Under the pieces are notes generated by a model. It did no database searches and was not told the DNA's origin. It was given only the letters and a program-made list of their open reading frames with translations. Position numbers and translations under genes: made by a program. Of a stretch of 64,000 bases of DNA, positions 1-7,820 are shown in pieces (the stretch's first letter is position 1; each line of letters begins with the position of its first letter). The stretch is from Propionispira raffinosivorans DSM 20765. Lineage in GTDB: Bacteria; Bacillota; Negativicutes; Selenomonadales; Selenomonadaceae. Location of the stretch: contig NZ_KB905862.1 in NCBI RefSeq assembly GCF_000381065.1, positions 1-64,000 of the forward strand, written 5' to 3'.

Positions 1-992
1 AAAAAATTTGTTTACTTACAACAGGGGGAACGATTGCTTCAGCAGAGGGAGACGCGGGTCTCATTCCGCAAATGGATGGCGCTAGAATGCTTCGTTTAAT
101 ACCAGCATTAACAGGCGTATGCCAGATTGATTGTCAGGAGTTAATGAATATTGACAGCAGTAATCTTCAGCCGGAGCATTGGGGGGTTATCGCCCAGAAA
201 ATTGTGAACAATTGCGACTTATATGATGGCTTTGTTATAAGTCATGGTACAGATACAATGGCTTATTCTGCAGCTGCACTTACTTACATGTTGAAAAATC
301 TTGCAAAGCCGGTTGTTTTTACGGGTTCGCAGAGACCAATTGGTCAAGCCGATACGGATGGTAAAGCAAATCTTTTAGCGGCTTTTCGTGTAGCAGCAGA
401 AGATCATTTTGGCGTGTATCTTGTTTTTGCTAATACCGTTATACATGGACTTCATGCAAAGAAACTGTATACGAAGCATCTGAATGCTTTTGGCAGCATC
501 AATGCGCCAATCATGGCGCATGTTGCCGGAAGTCAGCTTATCTGGCAGGTACCTGTTTCGCAAAAACCAGCAGAGCTTTTAGCGCTGAGAGATAAAATGG
601 ACCAACGAGTTTTTGTCTTAACATTGACTCCAGGAATTCAACCACAATTAATTGATATGGCTGTTTTGGCTGGATATAGAGGTATCATTATAGAAGGCTT
701 TGGTGCTGGTGGTGTGCCAAATCAAAACTGTGAACGCAATTTGCTGCCAGCCATAGAGCGAGCACTCAAGGCGGGAGTCGTTGTAGCCTGTGTAAGTCAG
801 TGTATCTATGACGGTACGTATATGGATTGTTATGAAGTGGGAATAGTAGCAGAGCGTATGGGTGTCATATCTGCGGGCAATATGACGCTGGAGGCACTTT
901 TAGCTAAATTTATGCTGGCCTTGGGTGAGTGTAGTGATCCCAGTGAAATTCGGAGGCTTCTCCGCGATAATACATATGGTGAAGTTATATAA
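1..992 (+). CDS. L-asparaginase (5' end outside window)
   Basis: Hydrolyses L-asparagine to aspartate and ammonia. The reading frame is open from base 3, so the true start lies upstream of the window; about 329 residues are visible, nearly the whole family length (~330). The first catalytic Thr sits in the motif TTGGTIAS encoded at bases 18-41, and the second in HGTDTM, followed by a conserved segment containing VVFTGSQRP. This is the AnsA/AnsB fold, unrelated to the second asparaginase at 54784. No signal peptide can be judged because the N-terminus is missing. The gene ends just before a strong bidirectional terminator that faces the hydrogenase operon. Confidence 0.93.
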   Translation, partial: KICLLTTGGTIASAEGDAGLIPQMDGARMLRLIPALTGVCQIDCQELMNIDSSNLQPEHWGVIAQKIVNNCDLYDGFVISHGTDTMAYSAAALTYMLKNLAKPVVFTGSQRPIGQADTDGKANLLAAFRVAAEDHFGVYLVFANTVIHGLHAKKLYTKHLNAFGSINAPIMAHVAGSQLIWQVPVSQKPAELLALRDKMDQRVFVLTLTPGIQPQLIDMAVLAGYRGIIIEGFGAGGVPNQNCERNLLPAIERALKAGVVVACVSQCIYDGTYMDCYEVGIVAERMGVISAGNMTLEALLAKFMLALGECSDPSEIRRLLRDNTYGEVI

Positions 993-997
993 TACAA

Positions 998-1050
998 AAA
1001 AGACCTTCTCAATTTTTACTGCGGTGCAGTATTGAGAAGGTCTTTTTTTT
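998..1050. terminator. Bidirectional intrinsic terminator
   Basis: The arms AGACCTTCTCAAT (1001-1013) and ATTGAGAAGGTCT (1031-1043) are a perfect inverted repeat, with an inner stem ACTGC/GCAGT (1018-1022/1026-1030). A-rich sequence lies on the left and a T-run on the right, so it can end both the asparaginase and hydA transcripts. Confidence 0.92.
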
Positions 1051-1062
1051 GAGTTTTTTCGG

Positions 1063-2829
1063 TTAAATCGATGAATTTTCTTCGGCTTTTAAATAAGAAA
1101 AGTCATGAGCTTTTTTTACTGTATGATACTCTGTATGCAATAATGTATGAGATTTTTCACTGAGTGGTTCACCAAGAAAATCCTTGTAAATGTGAATAAT
1201 ATCTGGATTTTCGTGTGATTTACGCAGTGGATTTTTTTTATCAATGTCATATAATGCATCCATACGAAGATGTTTAACATCCGTTGTTGATTTTATTGGC
1301 TGACCACCTCCACCGATGCAGCCACCCGGGCAAGCCATGATTTCAATAAAAGTATAATCACAAGTTCCCGCTTTAATCTTTTCCATGATGATTTTTGCGC
1401 TGGCAATCGTATGAGCAATCGCAACTTTAATTTTTGTGTTGCCTAAATCGATGATCGCTTCGCGGATTCCTTCTATGCCACGAACTTCTTGAAATTCTAC
1501 CGATGTTAGTTCTTTACCGGTATATTTTTCATATACGGTTCTAAGTGCTGCTTCCATGACACCGCCAGTATTTCCAAAAATAATAGCTGCTCCAGTACCA
1601 GAACCAAGTGGGCTGTCAAATTGACCTTCAGGAAGACTTTCAAAATTTAATCCGACATATTTAATGAGTTTAGTAAGTTCTCGTGTTGTAAGGACGATGT
1701 CTACATCTTGATGACCATCTCGTCCGTGTTCTGGGCGTGCTGCTTCGAATTTTTTTGCTGTACAAGGCATGATAGAGACGGTTACAATATCATTCACATC
1801 AATGCCAGATTGTTCTGGATAATATGTTTTGGAAACAGCACCAAAAATTTGTTGTGGTGATTTTGTTGAGGATAGATGTCCAAGATAGTCGCCATAGTTT
1901 TTTTCCATATAATTAACCCAGCCGGAACTGCATGACGTAATCATTGGCAACGTACCGTTGTTTTTAATGCGACTCAGCAGCTCACTGCCTTCTTCCATAA
2001 TGGTGAGATCTGCTCCAAAACTTGTGTCAAAAACTCGATCAAAACCAAGCATTTTAAGAGCTGTTACCATTTGTCCAGTGACAATGGTACCTTTTGGCAG
2101 ACCAAAAGCATCACCAAGCGCAACGCGGACCGATGGCGCAACTTGTACGATGACATGTTTCTTTGGATTTTGCAATACATCAAGGACTTTTTGTGTATCA
2201 TCTTTTTCGACGATTGCACCAGTTGGACAGACAACACTGCATTGTCCGCATAAGATACAGTCTGTTTCTTCCATTGGTTTGTTATAGGCTGTTGTAACAG
2301 TAATTTTATCACTGCGTCCAGCATAGGTGAGTGCGCTGATTCCCTGAACTTCTTTACAAGCTTTGATGCAGCGACCGCATTTAACACATTTGGCTGGATC
2401 CCGGATAATACTTGGATTTGTATTATGGATCGGCAGATGTTCCGTTACATCCGGCAGATTTGAATTTAAAACATTGAACCGGCTGCAAAGTTTTTGCAGA
2501 TCACAGTTCTGGTTTCTTGAGCAGGTTAGGCAATTTTGTTCGTGGGTAGCAAGAATTAGTTCAAGAATTCCCACTTGTGTATCACGTACGAGTTTCGTAT
2601 CCGTGTGGATTTCCATACCTTCCCATACTTCGGTTGAACAGGCAGCTAAAAGTTTGCGGCTGCCAACAACTTCTACCGTGCAAATTCTGCAATGAGCTTT
2701 GATGCTCTGATCGGGATGGTAACAAAGGTGAGGAATATCAATATTAATTTTTTTGGCAGCTTCGAGAATTTTTGTTCCTTTTTCTACGTTTAAGGGAATA
2801 TTATTAATTTTTACATTTACCATTTCCAT
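1063..2829 (-). CDS. hydA: [FeFe]-hydrogenase catalytic subunit HydA/HndD type
   Basis: 588-residue catalytic subunit of a soluble NAD(P)H-linked [FeFe]-hydrogenase. Domains in order: N-terminal [2Fe-2S] (C36, C47, C50, C64); His-ligated [4Fe-4S] (H96, C100, C103, C109); two ferredoxin-type [4Fe-4S] clusters (C148/151/154/158 and C191/194/197/201); then the H-cluster domain. H-cluster motif L1 reads TSCSSGW (298-304), L2 MPCTAKKFE (C355) and L3 EIMACPGGCIGGGGQP (C500, C504). Length and domain order match HndD/HydA of trimeric enzymes. It is last in hydC-hydB-hydA; its start overlaps the hydB stop by one base. The L1 motif has one Cys and no Pro, which is unusual (see findings). An alternative start at Met3 is possible. 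Confidence 0.95.
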   Translation of the reverse strand: MEMVNVKINNIPLNVEKGTKILEAAKKINIDIPHLCYHPDQSIKAHCRICTVEVVGSRKLLAACSTEVWEGMEIHTDTKLVRDTQVGILELILATHEQNCLTCSRNQNCDLQKLCSRFNVLNSNLPDVTEHLPIHNTNPSIIRDPAKCVKCGRCIKACKEVQGISALTYAGRSDKITVTTAYNKPMEETDCILCGQCSVVCPTGAIVEKDDTQKVLDVLQNPKKHVIVQVAPSVRVALGDAFGLPKGTIVTGQMVTALKMLGFDRVFDTSFGADLTIMEEGSELLSRIKNNGTLPMITSCSSGWVNYMEKNYGDYLGHLSSTKSPQQIFGAVSKTYYPEQSGIDVNDIVTVSIMPCTAKKFEAARPEHGRDGHQDVDIVLTTRELTKLIKYVGLNFESLPEGQFDSPLGSGTGAAIIFGNTGGVMEAALRTVYEKYTGKELTSVEFQEVRGIEGIREAIIDLGNTKIKVAIAHTIASAKIIMEKIKAGTCDYTFIEIMACPGGCIGGGGQPIKSTTDVKHLRMDALYDIDKKNPLRKSHENPDIIHIYKDFLGEPLSEKSHTLLHTEYHTVKKAHDFSYLKAEENSSI

Positions 2830-4088
2830 TAGCCTTGCACCTCGCTAGATTTGACGTGAAACACATCTTCAAATTGATTCATTGCCGAAACAAGAGCACT
2901 TTGTGCTGTTTCCCCTAAACCACATAAGGAAGACATGGCCATAAGTTTGGCGATTTTTTTCATACTGGTGATGTCTTTTTCTGTATGGGTGCCATCTGCA
3001 AGTTTTTGCAGGAAAAGTTTCATATGACGGTTGCCTTCCCGACATGGTGTACATTGTCCACAACTTTCGTGAGAAAAAAATTCTTGCGTAGATTGTAAAA
3101 ATTCAATAAGGCTGGTACGGTCGTCAATAACAAGTATGGCACCGGAACCCACGGTTACACCGGATCTTTTTAAATCTTCATATGTATAAGGCGTATCAAG
3201 AATTTTTGAAGACGCGATTTTTCCAGAAGCACCGCCAAATTGAAGCAACCGAATTGGACGGTCTCCATCAATTCCACCAGCGAGATCATAGACGATTTCA
3301 CGTACTGTAGTGCCAAATGGAATTTCGAAAACACCAGGGTTTTTTACATTTCCGGCAACACTGATGAGTTTCGTTCCGATGGAGTCTCCCATACCATAGG
3401 TTTGGTATTCTTTGTCGTCATCAAGCAGAATATGAGAAAGCAGTGATAGGCTTTCAACATTGTTGACACATGTTGGGCGATTATATAAGCCGCATTGTTT
3501 GATAAATGGTGGTTTCATGCGAGGACGTCCAGCTTTGCCTTCAATAGATTCAATTAGAGCTGTACCTTCGCCGCAGACATAAGCACCTGCACCAGAATAA
3601 AGATGAATTTCAAAATTAAACCCTTTACCTAAAATATTAGTACCTAAAAACCCGTAAGTCTTCGCTTGCCGGATTGCGTTTAGAAGCAGTGGCCGCAGAT
3701 GACAATATTCTTCACGTAAATATATATACCCATCTTCAGCGTCTACTGTATAGCCAGTGATAATCATGCTTTCAATTAGGTTAAATGGGTCATTTTCGAG
3801 TAACATGCGATCTTTAAATGTACAGGGTTCACCTTCATCCGCATTGCAGATAACAACTTTTTTTTCCGCAATAACGGATTTTGCCTGAGCGAGTTTTCGC
3901 CCCATATCATAAGCAGCGCCACCACGTCCTTTAATTTTTGCTGCGGCGACTATGGTGGCAATTTCTTCACCCGATAATGTGATTGCTTTTTTTAAGGCAT
4001 CAAATCCTCCGCATTCCATATAAGAACCGATGGAGGATACATCATATTTTCCAAAGTTTTTTGTGATAAAACTTACTGTTTTGCTCAT
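2829..4088 (-). CDS. hydB: NuoF-like NADH-binding hydrogenase subunit (HydB, short form)
   Basis: Flavoprotein that takes hydride from NAD(P)H and passes electrons to HydA. The FMN/NADH motifs are GRGGAAY (54-60) and NADEGEPCTFKDR (82-94), followed by an EGTALIES segment. The C-terminal [4Fe-4S] ligands are C343, C346, C349 and C389. At 419 residues it is the size of complex I NuoF and lacks both extras typical of HydB/HndC: the N-terminal thioredoxin-like [2Fe-2S] domain and the C-terminal pair of ferredoxin clusters. It has a GCCTCC-complement ribosome site just upstream, lies 22 bases after hydC, and is in an operon with it. Confidence 0.94.
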   Translation of the reverse strand: MSKTVSFITKNFGKYDVSSIGSYMECGGFDALKKAITLSGEEIATIVAAAKIKGRGGAAYDMGRKLAQAKSVIAEKKVVICNADEGEPCTFKDRMLLENDPFNLIESMIITGYTVDAEDGYIYLREEYCHLRPLLLNAIRQAKTYGFLGTNILGKGFNFEIHLYSGAGAYVCGEGTALIESIEGKAGRPRMKPPFIKQCGLYNRPTCVNNVESLSLLSHILLDDDKEYQTYGMGDSIGTKLISVAGNVKNPGVFEIPFGTTVREIVYDLAGGIDGDRPIRLLQFGGASGKIASSKILDTPYTYEDLKRSGVTVGSGAILVIDDRTSLIEFLQSTQEFFSHESCGQCTPCREGNRHMKLFLQKLADGTHTEKDITSMKKIAKLMAMSSLCGLGETAQSALVSAMNQFEDVFHVKSSEVQG

Positions 4089-4110
4089 TGTATTCGTTGC
4101 CTCCCTGAAA

Positions 4111-4611
4111 TTAGATCAATTCAGTTAATAGATTTTCGATTTTTGCCCTACTCGTTAGATACCCATAGACTTTACCGTTGATGCGGACAGCTGGAGCCAT
4201 GTCACAAGCGCCAAAACAAGTGACACTTTCCAGTGTGAATCGTCCATCATAGGTCACTTCATTGAGGTCAATTCCCAGAAGCTCTTTCAATGTAGTGAAA
4301 ATAGTATCATTTTGATTGACTTTGCAAACGATACTATTACAGATCTGAATGGGATATTTAGCCCGTGGTGTTGTCGATAGACTGCTATAAAAAGTAATAC
4401 AGTCATAAATGTTGGTGATTTTGACATCCAATTTTTCAGCAAGATAATACGCGATTTCTTCTGGAATATAATGATTTGGTATAAGTTCTTGAATATCGAG
4501 CAATATACCAACCAGTTGAGAACCGTCATTTTCATGTGCAGCGAGGATGAGATCAATTTTTGTTGCTAGTTCTTTCGTTAAAACATAGTTTTTTATAAGA
4601 GATAGTGACAT
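4111..4611 (-). CDS. hydC: NuoE-like [2Fe-2S] hydrogenase subunit (HydC)
   Basis: Thioredoxin-like [2Fe-2S] subunit of the trimeric hydrogenase. The ligand pattern is C-x4-C (CNSIVC) then C-x3-C (CFGAC), as in NuoE/HndA. I place the start at the ATG at 4611 (166 residues, MSLSLIKNYV...) because a perfect AAGGAGGG ribosome site (4621-4628, minus strand) sits 9 bases upstream. An in-frame extension to 4677 would pass through that site and add a non-conserved tail. First gene of the hydCBA operon. Confidence 0.92.
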   Translation of the reverse strand: MSLSLIKNYVLTKELATKIDLILAAHENDGSQLVGILLDIQELIPNHYIPEEIAYYLAEKLDVKITNIYDCITFYSSLSTTPRAKYPIQICNSIVCKVNQNDTIFTTLKELLGIDLNEVTYDGRFTLESVTCFGACDMAPAVRINGKVYGYLTSRAKIENLLTELI

Positions 4612-4694
4612 GTAACAATACCCTCCTTGAATAAAATATACACAGATTATTTCTGATAAATGAAAATTTATACGCACTATATTTTATTATATAC

Positions 4695-4724
4695 AAAAAA
4701 AATCTATTTGCCTATAGATTTTTT
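4695..4724. terminator. Symmetric hairpin in hyd operon 5' region
   Basis: The arms AATCTAT (4701-4707) and ATAGATT (4714-4720) are flanked by A6 on the left and T4 on the right, so either strand could form a weak terminator. On the minus strand it directly precedes a TATAAT-like hexamer upstream of hydC, so it may be a regulatory element or an upstream terminator. Confidence 0.5.
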
Positions 4725-4963
4725 AAAATGCAAAATATTCAAAATACACTATTTATTAAACCTGTAGTAAGAGAAAAAAATCACGTATAAATCAGGTAAA
4801 TAAAGAGTTATTTCTATTATGACATGGTCTGTTTTTTTGATGAAATATTAAATTTTTCTCTTTATTTATATAAATAATTCAATATAGCAATAAATATCAG
4901 TATGAATAATTATTCTTATTATTGTATAAAAATACATAATGAAAAAGTTATAAATAATGAAGT

Positions 4964-4988
4964 AAAGCTGAATATTCAGCTTTTTTTA
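4964..4988 (+). terminator. Orphan intrinsic terminator-like hairpin
   Basis: AAGCTGAA and TTCAGCTT form an 8-bp stem with a 2-base centre (4965-4982) followed by a run of seven T. No gene lies upstream on the plus strand, so it could end a small untranslated RNA or be a remnant. Confidence 0.5.
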
Positions 4989-5268
4989 TAAAATGAGAGC
5001 AATAAAAGTTATTTTTTTTTGTCTGTTCATACATTTTTTATAAACTATCCATTTGAAGCTGGTTATGCTATAACGAATTTGAGAACGTTACACTTTATAA
5101 AAAGGGCGAAAGTTGCTGATTTTTCAGGTGTTTTTCTAGATTAAAAAGCATGGAACATTTTGCGTGAAATTTTAATATACAAAGTTACATTAAAATGATA
5201 TAATATAGGTGTCACCACACATGAAATGTAAATGGATCTCACACAATAGTGATGGGGGGATATTTATT

Positions 5269-5508
5269 ATGGCAATAAGAAGCGTTGCAATGGACCGTAG
5301 GGATAGCGCAAACTATCGGAATCTTTTAAAACGAGGAGGATTCATTTCGGCAAGCTACTTATCAATAAGTGGTTTTGACGCCGGTAGGCTTAAAAAACTT
5401 GCTCAACAAGGAAAACTTGATGCAATTCGTTGTGCTATTGGTAAATCCGTTAGATGGTATTATTGTGAGAAACAGGCTGAAATGGCTCATTTACGTGGTG
5501 AAGTTTAG
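5269..5508 (+). CDS. Small unknown protein, possible helix-turn-helix
   Basis: 79 residues starting at the ATG at 5269, chosen because a G-rich ribosome site (GGGGGGA, 5254-5260) lies 8 bases upstream. A longer reading from the GTG at 5209 would begin inside the promoter region. The sequence is basic (GRLKKLAQQGKLDAI..., then RWYY) with a helix-turn-helix feel, like short DNA-binding or excisionase-type proteins, but I do not recognise the family. It has its own promoter region (-10 at 5199-5204) and terminator, so it is monocistronic. Function unknown. Confidence 0.6.
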   Translation: MAIRSVAMDRRDSANYRNLLKRGGFISASYLSISGFDAGRLKKLAQQGKLDAIRCAIGKSVRWYYCEKQAEMAHLRGEV

Positions 5509-5545
5509 TTTACAGATAAAAATAAAATTTAAATTTAGAACATAT

Positions 5546-5575
5546 AGAATCGATGTAAATCGATTCTCTTTTTTT
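5546..5575 (+). terminator. Intrinsic terminator of the small gene
   Basis: AGAATCGAT (5546-5554), loop GTAA, ATCGATTCT (5559-5567), then CTTTTTTT. Perfect 9-bp stem. Confidence 0.9.
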
Positions 5576-5591
5576 GAAAAAATTTTTCTAA

Positions 5592-5726
5592 CAATATAGA
5601 CGTATTAAAGAAATTACAGCCTATCAGTCTGCCCTAAAGGGTATATGGCATCGCTTGCTTCATCCGTAATTACCCCTATACTTGACGATTGCCATATAAG
5701 AATATTTAATGCAACTATTATATATG
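5592..5726 (-). repeat. Dispersed TIR element, copy A (full-length type, inverted)
   Basis: When reverse-complemented this about 135-bp intergenic stretch aligns along its whole length with copy B (7960-8106). Shared blocks include ATATGGCAATCGTC, TTACGGATGAAGCAAGCGAT, GGCAGACTGATAG and GTAATTTCTTTAATACG. The ends are imperfect inverted repeats (ATATAGACGTATTAA and the complement of TTAATGCAACTATTATAT). No coding potential. It lies upstream of the metallophosphoesterase gene. Confidence 0.8.
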
Positions 5727-5784
5727 TTATAATAAGAGACATATATAATAGTTAGAAAATTTGTTCTAGGGGTTGGATGTTTCT

Positions 5785-6957
5785 ATGAAAGGACCCATTT
5801 TTATGTTTTTTGTGATTTTATTTCTCGTGTTAGTTGGTGTAGCAGCACTTTCTATTATTTTAATGAGACAGTTGTTTCCCCTATATAAGAAACCGCAAAT
5901 TATGCGTGTATTTTATGTGCTGACTAGTGTGTCTATTTTTGCCTTGTTTTTTGGTAGAGGCTGGCTTGACCAATTGCCGTTTGCTGGTGATTTGATGCTT
6001 TTAATCGTCATCTGGTTTGTTTCATTGACTTTTTTAATCACGTTTAGTCCAGCTGTTTTTGTTGTTAAAAAAGTTATAGAAAAAATAGGTTTGGATGATG
6101 GTGTACGAGATTTATCCAGACGTCAATTTCTAAAAACAGCAGGTGTTGCAATGCCAATATTGGCAGCAACCTGCAGCTCGTATGGGACTTTTTATAGTAG
6201 TCGTACGATTGTGGATGTAAAACATGAAATTTTTTTAGCCGATTTAGATCAAACTTTTTCGGGATTTACGATTGCACAATTAAGTGATGTACATTTAGGT
6301 TGGTTCTTTTCTATTGATAAACTCAAACAGACCTTAGATCATATTGTTGCACAAAAGCCGGATGTTTTAGCTGTTACGGGAGATTTGTTTGATGATGTTG
6401 ACACGATTGTTTTAGCAGCACAAACTTTAGAGTTGTATGTGGAGCAGTTTCCGCAAGGTATTTATTTTATTTGGGGCAATCATGAATATATGAGGGGAAT
6501 TTCAAAAATAAAGGCGGCTCTAGCAAATACGCGTGTTAAAGTTCTTCGCAATGAAAATGATCTACTGGTTAAAGCGGCAAGTCCGCTCTATTTTATTGGT
6601 GTTGATTATCCTATGGAACGCGATACGGCTAAGCAAGCGGCTGAGTGTCAGGGGATGATGGAAACGGCTTTAAAAGGGGTACCAGCGAAATCAACAAAAA
6701 TTTTACTCAGTCATCATTCGATTTTGATTGATAATGCATTTGATAATAAAATTGATTTGACGATGACAGGTCACACCCATGGCGGACAGATTGTCGTGTT
6801 AGGAATGCCAATTTTTCAAGGCTTTAAGTATATGCGTGGCATGTATAAAAAAGGAACTTTGTATGGCTATGTGAATTCAGGTGCGGGAAGCTGGTTCCCG
6901 TTTCGATTTGGCTGCCCACCAGAAATTACTTTTTTTACATTAAAAAAAGAAGTATAA
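5785..6957 (+). CDS. Membrane-anchored metallophosphoesterase (YkuE/YaeI-like) with Tat-like motif
   Basis: Calcineurin-like phosphoesterase. After an N-terminal region with about three membrane segments (roughly residues 4-95) comes a twin-arginine motif SRRQFLKTAG (about 111-120) with a hydrophobic stretch, then the catalytic domain. Metal-binding motifs: DVHLGW, GDLFDD, GNHEY, SHH and GHTHGGQ. I choose the ATG at 5785 (390 residues) because AGGGG at 5768-5772 lies 12 bases before it; the TTG at 5773 abuts that site. The catalytic domain is expected outside the cytoplasmic membrane. YkuE-type enzymes act on cell-envelope phospho-compounds; the substrate here cannot be read from sequence. 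Copy A of the repeat lies just upstream. Confidence 0.9.
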   Translation: MKGPIFMFFVILFLVLVGVAALSIILMRQLFPLYKKPQIMRVFYVLTSVSIFALFFGRGWLDQLPFAGDLMLLIVIWFVSLTFLITFSPAVFVVKKVIEKIGLDDGVRDLSRRQFLKTAGVAMPILAATCSSYGTFYSSRTIVDVKHEIFLADLDQTFSGFTIAQLSDVHLGWFFSIDKLKQTLDHIVAQKPDVLAVTGDLFDDVDTIVLAAQTLELYVEQFPQGIYFIWGNHEYMRGISKIKAALANTRVKVLRNENDLLVKAASPLYFIGVDYPMERDTAKQAAECQGMMETALKGVPAKSTKILLSHHSILIDNAFDNKIDLTMTGHTHGGQIVVLGMPIFQGFKYMRGMYKKGTLYGYVNSGAGSWFPFRFGCPPEITFFTLKKEV

Positions 6958-6964
6958 ATAGAAA

Positions 6965-7001
6965 TTGCTATCTAGATCATATGAAAAATTCTAGATAGCA
7001 A
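6965..7001. terminator. Hairpin between convergent genes
   Basis: Perfect 12-bp inverted repeat TTGCTATCTAGA (6965-6976) / TCTAGATAGCAA (6990-7001). It sits between the convergent phosphoesterase and permease genes and probably ends both transcripts, though it lacks a good T-run. Confidence 0.6.
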
Positions 7002-7037
7002 GCTAATAAACAGAGCGGTATTTAATTTTCTATGTAT

Positions 7038-7820
7038 TTACTGGACGTTTGTTCCTAATAAAATCAAACGAAGGCCAAGTGCAAAAAGAGCGCACGATAA
7101 CAAAACCAAAATAATTTTTGGCTTGGTTTTTTTTGAAATTTGCGCGCCAATTTGTGCGCCGATTATGGCACCGGTGCCAATACTGATTGCTGGCATCCAG
7201 ATGATATGCTGCAGTATAGCATGTGATATTACACCGCTAAAAGAAGATACGGCAAGGACAAAATGCGAGGTAGCTGTTGCGACATGGGTTGGAAAATGAA
7301 GCAGGTAGATCATTAGGGGAACATGAATTATACCGCCGCCTATACCAAAGATGCTGGATAGAAAACCAACGCCCATACTGCTAACCAGTCCGATCGTTTT
7401 ATGATAGGTAAAGGTATGTGGATCAAAGTTGGGTTCTGTTCTTTTTTTGCGTGAAGAATTCCAATACATAATGCCAGACATTAATATAAGGAAAGAACCA
7501 AAAGATAAATTAAGTGTTTGCCCATTAAAAGAATCGGCAATGTAGGAGCCGAAAAAAGCTCCTGGTAAGGTTGCTAAGGCAAAGGGAATAGCGGCATTAA
7601 AAAAAACTCTTTTTTGTTTGATATAAGCCAGGGTGCCAGAGACGGCATTTAAAAAAACAACAAAAAGTGAAGTGCCGACAATTTGTGGGGCTGAAGCAAA
7701 TGTTGAAGGTGTCATAAACATGATGAAAATCGGTAATAGGATGAGGCCACCCCCTATGCCAACCAGGGTACCGAAGATACCAACGCTAAGACCTAAAAGG
7801 CTTAGTAAAATGAATTCCAT
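7038..7820 (-). CDS. TSUP family membrane permease (TauE/SafE)
   Basis: 260-residue integral membrane protein of the TauE/SafE (TSUP) family, associated with export or uptake of sulfite, sulfoacetate and related organosulfur anions. The family's internal duplication shows as two glycine-rich motifs, FGTLVGIGGGLILLP near the N-terminus and SSIFGIGGGIIHVPL about 150 residues on. About eight membrane segments are visible. It stands alone on the minus strand with an AGGTGG ribosome site at 7829-7834. The transported compound cannot be decided. Confidence 0.88.
   Translation of the reverse strand: MEFILLSLLGLSVGIFGTLVGIGGGLILLPIFIMFMTPSTFASAPQIVGTSLFVVFLNAVSGTLAYIKQKRVFFNAAIPFALATLPGAFFGSYIADSFNGQTLNLSFGSFLILMSGIMYWNSSRKKRTEPNFDPHTFTYHKTIGLVSSMGVGFLSSIFGIGGGIIHVPLMIYLLHFPTHVATATSHFVLAVSSFSGVISHAILQHIIWMPAISIGTGAIIGAQIGAQISKKTKPKIILVLLSCALFALGLRLILLGTNVQ

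Larger units (their letters stand above)
4612..5268. other. Gene-poor, very AT-rich intergenic region
   Basis: About 650 bases between the divergent hyd operon and the small gene at 5269. No ORF with coding character is seen. It holds a symmetric hairpin at 4695-4724, which on the minus strand lies immediately upstream of a TATAAT-like hexamer for hydC, and a free-standing hairpin plus T-run at 4964-4988. The -10 TATAAT of the rightward gene is at 5199-5204, with no good -35. Confidence 0.6.

Noticed and set aside
5209-5268. GTG start at 5209 for the small HTH-like protein
   Set aside because: It lies 5 bases after the -10 hexamer, and the ATG at 5269 has a proper ribosome site.
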